Below are positions 1 to 4,910 of a stretch of 13,754 nt of DNA, one piece after another. The first letter of the stretch is position 1. Every line of letters starts with the position of its first letter. The translations under genes were made by a program, and so were the position numbers. Source of the DNA: an uncultured Catenibacterium sp. Lineage in GTDB: Bacteria > Bacillota_I > Bacilli_A > Erysipelotrichales > Coprobacillaceae. The notes under the pieces are model-generated. The model was not told the origin of the DNA, did no database searches, and was given only the letters and a program-made list of their open reading frames with translations. Where the stretch lies: the NCBI RefSeq assembly GCF_900764565.1, contig NZ_CAAFOM010000217.1, forward strand, positions 1 to 13,754, given 5' to 3'.

Positions 1-1
1 A

Positions 2-22
2 TTCATAGTAGATGAAGACTAA
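2..22 (+). CDS. C-terminal tail of an unknown CDS (partial)
   Basis: Seven codons are open from the left edge (F-I-V-D-E-D, then TAA at 20-22), with an acidic ending followed at once by an A-tract and a strong hairpin. This is what the end of an upstream plus-strand gene would look like, but a random open stretch of this length is common and the product cannot be named. Confidence 0.3.
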   Translation, partial: FIVDED

Positions 23-26
23 AAAA

Positions 27-68
27 GACAATATAAGAGTGTAGGAAAACCTACATTCTTATATTGTC
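27..68. repeat. 19-bp stem hairpin, possible minus-strand terminator
   Basis: Positions 27-45 pair with 50-68 over 19 bp, with one G-T wobble, around an AAAA loop. The six A's at 21-26 become a T-tract when read on the minus strand, so the element would work as an intrinsic terminator for minus-strand transcripts. On the plus strand no T-tract follows directly. A second, imperfect copy of the 3' arm lies at 74-92 (17 of 19 bases identical). Confidence 0.6.
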
Positions 69-73
69 CTAAA

Positions 74-92
74 CCTACATTTTTATATTGAC
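74..92 (+). repeat. Imperfect direct copy of the hairpin 3' arm
   Basis: This 19-base stretch matches the hairpin arm at 50-68 at 17 of 19 positions. It ends exactly where metallophosphoesterase-like coding sequence begins, so it marks the junction at which the upstream part of that gene was lost. Confidence 0.55.
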
Positions 93-381
93 TTTTGCAG
101 TTGATCATGTAGATTATATTATTACGCATACAGCACCGGATGAAACTGTCTATTTTCTATCAACCATTAAACAATATCATATAAAAGGAGATGTCTATCA
201 AGAGTTCCCTTTGACTTCTTATTTAAATGATATTCAGAAAAATACAAACTACACACATTGGTATTTCGGTCATTTTCATGTAGATAAGGAATTATGGAGA
301 AACCAGACAGCTGTCTTTAATACACTCTATGAGTTAGAATCACATCATATTATGAGACAATGGAATACATACGAAGGATAA
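88..381 (+). pseudogene. C-terminal remnant of a calcineurin-like metallophosphoesterase
   Basis: The frame encodes about 97 residues that resemble the last part of bacterial calcineurin-like phosphoesterases: VDYIITHTAP (a metal-site His within THxAP) and HWYFGHFHVDKEL (the GHxH metal-site motif). Full-length members are usually well over 200 residues. The N-terminal half, with the DxH, GD and GNHE metal motifs, is missing. The only possible start is TTG at 88, with no ribosome binding site before it, and the frame is closed by a stop at 70-72. The upstream edge falls in a duplicated hairpin arm. I read it as a decayed fragment. A short functional protein is unlikely because half the metal site is absent. 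It is unrelated to the intact YfcE-type phosphodiesterase at 10177. Confidence 0.75.
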
Positions 382-405
382 CATCTAGACTTTAATACTA
401 GATGT
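381..405. repeat. 8-bp inverted repeat upstream of trhA
   Basis: ACATCTAG (381-388) pairs perfectly with CTAGATGT (398-405) around a 9-base loop. No T-tract follows on the plus strand, so a terminator role after the pseudogene is weak. It directly abuts the proposed -35 box of trhA and could be a terminator remnant or an operator. Confidence 0.4.
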
Positions 406-406
406 A

Positions 407-435
407 TTGACATCAAATGATAGATATGATATTCT
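407..435 (+). promoter_or_regulatory. Putative trhA promoter
   Basis: TTGACA at 407-412 and TATTCT at 430-435 are separated by 17 bp, placing a start site about 15 bases before the ribosome binding site of trhA. The -35 is perfect and the -10 is weak. Confidence 0.5.
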
Positions 436-443
436 TGGTGTAC

Positions 444-451
444 AAGAGGTG
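444..451 (+). promoter_or_regulatory. Ribosome binding site fixing the trhA start
   Basis: AAGAGGTG ends 6 bases before the ATG at 458. It decides against the longer frame opening with TTG at 407, which has no Shine-Dalgarno sequence and would overlap the promoter. Confidence 0.8.
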
Positions 452-457
452 ATTACA

Positions 458-1132
458 ATGAAACGTACAAAATTAGATGACCGTGAGTTACCTGACTATA
501 CTCACGGTGAAGAAATATTCAATATGGTAACGCATATTGTAGGGGCTGCTTTTGGTGTTGCAGCACTTGTATTATGTATTATATTCTCATGTTTACATCA
601 TAATGGTTACGGTTTAGCATCCGGTATTGTATATGGTGTATCCATGATTCTTCTTTATACAATGAGTTCTATCTATCATGGCTTATCTCCTAAACTTAAA
701 GCCAAGAAGGTATTCCAGATCATGGATCATTGTAGTATCTTTGTCCTAATTGCTGGTACATATACACCAGTATTATTATGCTCAGTTAGACAGGCTGATC
801 CATTCTGGGCATGGGTTTTATTTGGTATCGTATGGGCTGTTACAATCCTAGGTATCGCATTAAATGCTTATGATATTAAGAAGTTTGCCAAGTTTTCTAT
901 GGCTTGTTATCTTATTCTAGGCTGGTGTATCGTCTTTAAGTTTAACTTATTACCCGCTACTGTAGGAATGAATGGTATTTATCTATTAGTCGCTGGTGGT
1001 GTCGCTTATACAATTGGTACAATCTTTTATGGATTGCAGGAAAAGATTCACTATATGCATTGTATCTGGCATTTATGGATCTTACTAGGCAGTGTTCTAC
1101 ACTTTTTATGTATTATCTTATACTGCATGTAA
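458..1132 (+). CDS. trhA: Hemolysin III / PAQR family membrane protein
   Basis: A 224-residue integral membrane protein of the hemolysin III (YqfA/TrhA, PAQR-like) family, with about seven hydrophobic segments. Family signatures are in order: GEEIFNMVTHIVGA near the N-terminus, SxxxH (S70, H74 in SSIYHGL), DHCSIFVLIAGTYTP (D90, H91), and HxxxH (H201, H205) with a further H215 near the C-terminus. In PAQR proteins the SxxxH, Asp and HxxxH residues form a metal-binding, hydrolase-like site inside the membrane. The bacterial members' role is not settled: hemolysis and membrane lipid or energy homeostasis have been proposed. The gene has its own promoter and a strong terminator, so it is probably monocistronic. 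The length is normal and all key residues are present. Confidence 0.9.
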   Translation: MKRTKLDDRELPDYTHGEEIFNMVTHIVGAAFGVAALVLCIIFSCLHHNGYGLASGIVYGVSMILLYTMSSIYHGLSPKLKAKKVFQIMDHCSIFVLIAGTYTPVLLCSVRQADPFWAWVLFGIVWAVTILGIALNAYDIKKFAKFSMACYLILGWCIVFKFNLLPATVGMNGIYLLVAGGVAYTIGTIFYGLQEKIHYMHCIWHLWILLGSVLHFLCIILYCM

Positions 1133-1157
1133 CAGGCGTAAGCCTGTTTTTCTTTTA
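1131..1157 (+). terminator. Intrinsic terminator of trhA
   Basis: AACAGGC (1131-1137) pairs with GCCTGTT (1142-1148) around GTAA, followed by a T-rich run to 1157. The stem begins inside the trhA stop codon. Confidence 0.9.
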
Positions 1158-1172
1158 TATCTTTTAAAGTCA

Positions 1173-1181
1173 TGCTATAAT
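1173..1181 (+). promoter_or_regulatory. Extended -10 promoter of the lspA operon
   Basis: TGCTATAAT gives a perfect -10 (1176-1181) with the TGn extension. The -35 region 17 bp upstream (1153-1158, TTTTAT) is poor and overlaps the T-tract of the preceding terminator, which fits an extended -10 promoter that needs no strong -35. Confidence 0.75.
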
Positions 1182-1202
1182 CGTTGAGGAAAGGATGATT
1201 AA

Positions 1203-1709
1203 ATGAAAAAAATAAATTTTAAATACGGTTTATTATACTTGATCACATTTATTATTGTATTAGGTGGCGATCTAGTAACTAAACTTGTAGTCAACGAATC
1301 AATGCAGTTAGGCCAGAGTTATCAGGTCATTAAAAACTTTTTCTATTTTACTTATATTCATAATACTGGTGCAGCATGGGGAATGCTTTCAGGGCGTTTC
1401 TTTCTTTTCTATGCTATTTCTATTATTGCTGGTATTATGCTTATTTATTATTTTATCAAGAGTGATAAATCCCAGGTCTTATTAAGATTTGGAATTGTAC
1501 TTATATTTAGCGGCATGCTAGGAAATCTATATGATCGTGTTATTTTTCATTATGTAAGAGACTTTTTAGATTTCTTTGTATTTGGTTATGATTTTCCTAT
1601 TTTCAATATTGCAGATATGGGTGTTGTAATAGGTGTTTTATTAATCATCTTAGATTTAGGAATTGGAGAATATAAATTATGGAAATACAATCAATCACAC
1701 CAGAATTAG
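1203..1709 (+). CDS. lspA: Lipoprotein signal peptidase (signal peptidase II)
   Basis: A 168-residue polytopic membrane aspartyl protease that cleaves prolipoprotein signal peptides before the lipid-modified cysteine. The conserved blocks are present: GGDLVTK (22-27), NTGAAWGM (54-61), GNLYDRV (107-113), VRDFLDF (118-124) and FNIADMGV (134-141). The catalytic aspartates by family alignment are D120 and D138. There are four hydrophobic segments and the length is normal. The ATG at 1203 has an AGGAAAGGA-type binding site just upstream. It is first in an operon with rluD/ylyB, as in Bacillus lspA-ylyB, and its last 31 bases overlap the start of that gene. A likely client in this window is the binding lipoprotein at 10939. 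Confidence 0.97.
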   Translation: MKKINFKYGLLYLITFIIVLGGDLVTKLVVNESMQLGQSYQVIKNFFYFTYIHNTGAAWGMLSGRFFLFYAISIIAGIMLIYYFIKSDKSQVLLRFGIVLIFSGMLGNLYDRVIFHYVRDFLDFFVFGYDFPIFNIADMGVVIGVLLIILDLGIGEYKLWKYNQSHQN

Positions 1710-2599
1710 AAGAAAAAGGCTTACGTTTAGATAAGGTTATCTTGAATCATATGCCTGATCGTTCTCGTACTGAAATTCAGAAATGGATTAAAGCTGGACA
1801 GGTTATCGTTAATGATAATGTCGAAAAGGCAAACTATAAGGTAGAAGAAGAGGATGTCATCCAGGTTACTTTACCCGATCCTCAGAGTACTGAAATCAGC
1901 CCTGAAGATATTCCTTTAGATATCATTTATGAAGATGAAGATGTGATTGTAGTCAATAAGCCAACAGGCATGATTGTTCATCCATCAGCAGGTATCTACT
2001 CAGGAACACTTGTTAATGCATTATTATATCATTGTCATGATTTATCAGCTATTAATGGTATTACACGTCCTGGTATTGTACATCGTATCGATAAGGAAAC
2101 AAGTGGTTTATTAATGGTCGCAAAAAATGATAATGCCCATCGTTCATTATCTAAACAGCTAGAAGAACATTCAGTTGTACGTCGTTATGTAGCGCTTGTA
2201 CATGGCGTTATTAATCATAACGTAGGTCGTATTGAAGCACCAATCGGTCGTGACAGCAAGGATCGTAAGAAGATGGCTGTTACAAGCAAGAATGCGAAAG
2301 ATGCGATTACAAACTTTAAAGTATTAGAACGTTATGATGATATGACACTTATTGAATGTCGTCTTGAAACAGGTAGAACACATCAGATTCGTGTTCATAT
2401 GCAATATATTGGTCATCCCGTTTATGGTGATCCTCAATATGGCTTTAGAAATGATGACAACACTCATGGTCAGTATCTTCATGCCAGAGTATTAGGCTTT
2501 GTTCATCCTAGAACACATGAACATATGTATTTTGAAGCACCTCTACCAGATTTCTTTGAAGAAAAGATCAAGGAATTAGGGGGAGAATACAATGGATAA
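1679..2599 (+). CDS. rluD: RluD/YlyB-family 23S rRNA pseudouridine synthase
   Basis: A 306-residue RluA-family pseudouridine synthase. The N-terminal S4 RNA-binding domain covers about residues 13-60 (LRLDKVI, GQVIVN). The catalytic domain follows, with GIVHRIDKETSGL (132-144), whose D138 is the catalytic aspartate, and later ETGRTHQIRVHM and GHPVYGDPQYG. By family it isomerises uridines in large-subunit rRNA; the exact sites cannot be read from the sequence. The ATG at 1679 lies inside lspA, with GGAGA at 1665-1669, so translation is probably coupled. The Bacillus equivalent next to lspA is ylyB. Its stop overlaps the start of comEB by 8 bases. Confidence 0.95.
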   Translation: MEIQSITPELEEKGLRLDKVILNHMPDRSRTEIQKWIKAGQVIVNDNVEKANYKVEEEDVIQVTLPDPQSTEISPEDIPLDIIYEDEDVIVVNKPTGMIVHPSAGIYSGTLVNALLYHCHDLSAINGITRPGIVHRIDKETSGLLMVAKNDNAHRSLSKQLEEHSVVRRYVALVHGVINHNVGRIEAPIGRDSKDRKKMAVTSKNAKDAITNFKVLERYDDMTLIECRLETGRTHQIRVHMQYIGHPVYGDPQYGFRNDDNTHGQYLHARVLGFVHPRTHEHMYFEAPLPDFFEEKIKELGGEYNG

Positions 2600-3071
2600 G
2601 CAGATTATTACATGGGATCAATATTTCATGGGAGTTGCTAAACTCTCTGCTTATCGTTCTAAAGATCCTAATACTCAGGTAGGTGCCTGTATTGTTAATA
2701 GCGATAACCGTATCGTAGGTGTAGGATATAATGGTCTACCTCGTGGATGTGAAGATGATAAATTCCCTTGGTCAGTGAGAGAAGGGGCTTTATATGATAC
2801 AAAGTATCCTTATGTTGTACATGCAGAATTGAATGCAATTCTCAACTCTACACAGAAATTACAGGGTTGTCGTATCTATGTTTCTTTATTCCCATGTCAT
2901 GAATGCACAAAAGCAATCATTCAGAGTGGTATCAAAGAAATTGTCTATGAAGATGAAAAATATAAAGGAACAGAAAGTGATAGAGCAGCGAAACGTATGT
3001 TGGATATTGCAGGTGTCTCTTATCGTAAAGTTCCAGCATTTGAAGTAGAAATAAAAAAAGAGAATCAATAA
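2592..3071 (+). CDS. comEB: dCMP deaminase (ComEB-like)
   Basis: A 159-residue zinc-dependent deoxycytidylate deaminase converting dCMP to dUMP, feeding dTMP synthesis. The zinc and catalytic motifs are HAELNA (H77, E79) and PCHEC (C102, C105). RSKDPNTQVGACIV and VGYNGLPRGCEDD are typical of the dCMP deaminase/ComEB branch rather than cytidine or tRNA deaminases. The ATG overlaps the rluD stop by 8 bases and is preceded by a G-rich binding site at 2578-2585. In Bacillus the orthologue sits in the comE competence operon, but no comEA or comEC is visible here, so a competence role is not implied. It is last in the lspA operon, and its 3' end carries the terminator of the convergent rnhC-like gene. 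Confidence 0.93.
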   Translation: MDKQIITWDQYFMGVAKLSAYRSKDPNTQVGACIVNSDNRIVGVGYNGLPRGCEDDKFPWSVREGALYDTKYPYVVHAELNAILNSTQKLQGCRIYVSLFPCHECTKAIIQSGIKEIVYEDEKYKGTESDRAAKRMLDIAGVSYRKVPAFEVEIKKENQ

Positions 3072-3081
3072 ATGATTCTCT
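3052..3081 (-). terminator. Minus-strand terminator of the rnhC-like gene
   Basis: A 9-bp perfect stem (3059-3067 with 3073-3081) encloses a 5-base loop. Read on the minus strand it is followed by seven T's (complement of 3053-3059). The T-tract and one arm lie within the comEB coding sequence. Confidence 0.8.
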
Positions 3082-3089
3082 AGATGAAG

Positions 3090-3117
3090 AAGAAGGCCTA
3101 TAGGCCTTCTTTTAATT
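3090..3117 (+). terminator. Plus-strand terminator of the lspA-rluD-comEB operon
   Basis: AGAAGGCCTATAGGCCTTCT (3091-3110) is a perfect 20-bp palindrome followed by TTTTAATTT. It includes the stop codon and last codons of the minus-strand rnhC-like gene. Confidence 0.85.
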
Positions 3118-4018
3118 TCTTTAATGCTCCCTTAACACGCTTTGTATTAGTGAAATTCAACTTACATACTTTTGTAAGAATCTTTTCCCCATACTTGTTT
3201 GCAAGTTTAACAGCCACGATTTCGGCATTAGTGCCAGCCCCTCTAGCAAGGTTCATCTTTAAGCTCTTTGTCATACTAGCAAAATATTGTAGATATGCGT
3301 AACGAGAAATGATTTCTGCAGCTAATACTGCTAAATACTGCTCATCAGCATTGGTTTCAAAAATCATATCTTTTACAACTATAACTTCACTCTTTAAATA
3401 GTTATAATAAGTCTTAGGTGAAACGAACTGATCAATAACTTTGAATTCAACACTCTTCTTCACTTTCTGAAGAACATTCACAACAGCCTGGTTAAACAAG
3501 CGGGCACGAATGTTAGCCTGGTTGATTCCACTATCAATCATCTTATTATAATGTGAGTTATCTAATACTAGTAGTGATGAAATGAGATGTCCTTTTAATA
3601 GTTTAGCGCAATTGATAATTTCCTGATTTGATAAATCATCAACATTATCAATCTTTAGGTTTTTAATAATCTCAAGTGCTTCATCATCGGCATAGCATGC
3701 AACGACACAAAGCGGTCCTAGGAAATCAGCAGATCCAGTTTCTGCAGCACCAATATGCGGATGCATACATAAATGATCTGAATTCTTTTCCTGCTCGATC
3801 TTTTTCGCTAAACTTCTAGACCAATGCTTTGCTTCATGCACTGCATTCTGTCCTAAAAAGCTTGCTTCATAATCAGATGTCACTTCGATGTCACAGCCAA
3901 TAGCATGAGCTTTTAAAAGAAGGTTCTCGCTTTCGAATGGAACCATCTGACTGTCATAAAACTTCTTCATCTTGTTTAAAATGTTTTCATTAATCAAAAA
4001 TTTAATTGGCTCCACCAT
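3098..4018 (-). CDS. rnhC: RNase HIII-like protein with a degenerate active site
   Basis: A 306-residue protein with RNase HIII layout: an N-terminal TBP-like substrate-binding domain (about 1-80), then an RNase H-fold domain. Recognisable blocks are IGAAETGSADFLGP (89-102), NQANIRARLFNQAV, VIDQF (D196) and LAAEIISRYAYL. The family motif is normally IGSDEVGTGDYFGP. Here the first catalytic Asp is Ala (A92), although the next Glu (E93) and D196 remain. The conserved DSKKL is changed to DNVDDL, and the AAASI helix reads LAAEI. The frame is intact over the full usual length, so it does not look like decay. Removal of RNA from RNA/DNA hybrids is doubtful; hybrid binding without cleavage is possible. 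ATG 4018 is preferred because GAGG at 4024-4027 lies 5 bases before it; the GTG at 4022-4024 is part of that binding site. Confidence 0.85.
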   Translation of the reverse strand: MVEPIKFLINENILNKMKKFYDSQMVPFESENLLLKAHAIGCDIEVTSDYEASFLGQNAVHEAKHWSRSLAKKIEQEKNSDHLCMHPHIGAAETGSADFLGPLCVVACYADDEALEIIKNLKIDNVDDLSNQEIINCAKLLKGHLISSLLVLDNSHYNKMIDSGINQANIRARLFNQAVVNVLQKVKKSVEFKVIDQFVSPKTYYNYLKSEVIVVKDMIFETNADEQYLAVLAAEIISRYAYLQYFASMTKSLKMNLARGAGTNAEIVAVKLANKYGEKILTKVCKLNFTNTKRVKGALKKLKEGL

Positions 4019-4020
4019 AT

Positions 4021-4027
4021 TCACCTC
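4021..4027 (-). promoter_or_regulatory. Ribosome binding site deciding the rnhC start
   Basis: On the minus strand GAGGTGA precedes AT-ATG. The GTG inside this box opens a slightly longer frame but cannot be both binding site and start, so ATG at 4018 is chosen. Confidence 0.7.
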
Positions 4028-4036
4028 ACATGTCTT

Positions 4037-4065
4037 ATTTTATCATAAATTTCATTTTTTTGACA
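4037..4065 (-). promoter_or_regulatory. Putative rnhC promoter (divergent)
   Basis: On the minus strand TGATAAAAT gives an extended -10 (TAAAAT at 4037-4042). The -35 at 17-bp spacing is TGTCAA (4060-4065), the complement of the perfect -35 box of the cvpA promoter. The -35 is weak and the TGn extension may compensate. Confidence 0.5.
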
Positions 4066-4080
4066 GTATAAATTTCATTT
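4045..4080. repeat. 13-bp perfect direct repeat in the divergent promoters
   Basis: ATAAATTTCATTT occurs at 4045-4057 and again at 4068-4080, a period of 23 bp. The first copy fills the spacer of the minus-strand promoter and the second fills the spacer of the plus-strand promoter, each 2 bp from both hexamers. Confidence 0.8.
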
Positions 4081-4088
4081 GTTATAAT
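4060..4088 (+). promoter_or_regulatory. Consensus promoter of cvpA-mutS2-uvrC
   Basis: TTGACA (4060-4065), a 17-bp spacer and TATAAT (4083-4088) form a perfect consensus promoter, with TGT before the -10 adding an extended element. The start site should fall near 4095, just before the binding site AAGGAGG at 4106-4112. Confidence 0.9.
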
Positions 4089-4120
4089 TAAGAACCGACA
4101 GTATTAAGGAGGTAAGTGTT

Positions 4121-4909
4121 ATGAGTTTTCTCGATTTGATTCTTATCGCTTTTTTGTTATATATGTTTTTTAATGGATATTCCAAAGGTTTTTTCGCAAC
4201 ACTATATGATCTGCTTAGCTTCATCATTATGATGCTTTTTATCTATTTTAATGTTGAAACAATTTCTTCAATTATTCAGATATATAAGCCTGTGGATGAC
4301 CCATTATCTCAATTAGGAGGCTCTGTAGTGAATATGTTGATTGTTTTTATCATCATGTTCATTATTCTAGAAATCATAAGAAGACTTATAAGGCTTCTCA
4401 TTAAACCTTTAATCACAAAATTAACAGATCACTTTGTCTTGACATCATTTGTAAATCATTTATTAGGGGCACTGCTTCAGGGGTTAAAAGGTGTATTTAT
4501 TGCTTTTATGGCGATAATCATGATTATTGTGCCATTCTTTGGCCCTGATATTCTTACAAATTCTCAAATAGGTCATTTGATTGTTGAAGATGTACCCATT
4601 ATTTCAGAAACAGTACTCAATGAAGCAAGTGCATATGGCAGCTTACTCAAAGGACAACATACCCTTCAATTAGAAGATAAAGATATATTAAGAAAAATGA
4701 TTATTGCTAATAATCATGCCTATGATCATGGGCTTCTTGATGAACATGATGCCACACAGTTTGTTTATACGCAATTAGGTCCTGCCCTAACAAAACAACA
4801 GGTAACTTTACCTAAAGAAGAAAAGATTCAATTCATCTTATTGTTGAACAAGACACCTTATACAGAAACAGAAAAGAATACAATTTTAAATAATATAGGA
4901 AGTGAATAA
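4121..4909 (+). CDS. cvpA: CvpA family membrane protein
   Basis: A 262-residue protein whose N-terminal 145 residues contain four hydrophobic segments (about 2-18, 24-44, 67-88, 112-142) and the CvpA-type GYSKGF motif (19-24) after the first. The C-terminal 115 residues are hydrophilic and unassigned. CvpA was named for colicin V production in E. coli; its biochemical role is unknown, with links to envelope integrity. The start has a perfect AAGGAGG at 8 bases spacing. In Bacillus cvpA (yshB) lies between zapA and polX, upstream of mutS2. Here it directly precedes mutS2 with a 1-base gap, and zapA and polX are absent. Family membership rests on topology, motif and neighbourhood rather than strong identity. 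Confidence 0.82.
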   Translation: MSFLDLILIAFLLYMFFNGYSKGFFATLYDLLSFIIMMLFIYFNVETISSIIQIYKPVDDPLSQLGGSVVNMLIVFIIMFIILEIIRRLIRLLIKPLITKLTDHFVLTSFVNHLLGALLQGLKGVFIAFMAIIMIIVPFFGPDILTNSQIGHLIVEDVPIISETVLNEASAYGSLLKGQHTLQLEDKDILRKMIIANNHAYDHGLLDEHDATQFVYTQLGPALTKQQVTLPKEEKIQFILLLNKTPYTETEKNTILNNIGSE

Positions 4910-4910
4910 A

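Noticed and set aside
88..381. An intact 97-residue gene starting at TTG 88
   Set aside because: No ribosome binding site, N-terminal metal motifs missing, and the start coincides with a repeat junction; treated as a pseudogene fragment.
425..430. TATGAT as the -10 box of trhA
   Set aside because: Only 12 bp from the TTGACA at 407; TATTCT at 430 gives the correct 17-bp spacing.
2833..3068. Overlapping plus- and minus-strand ORFs inside comEB
   Set aside because: They are out-of-frame shadows of a clearly conserved deaminase and have no start signals.
3084..3302. 72-residue plus-strand ORF opposite the rnhC 3' end
   Set aside because: It is antisense to a well-supported gene, begins inside a terminator region and has no binding site.
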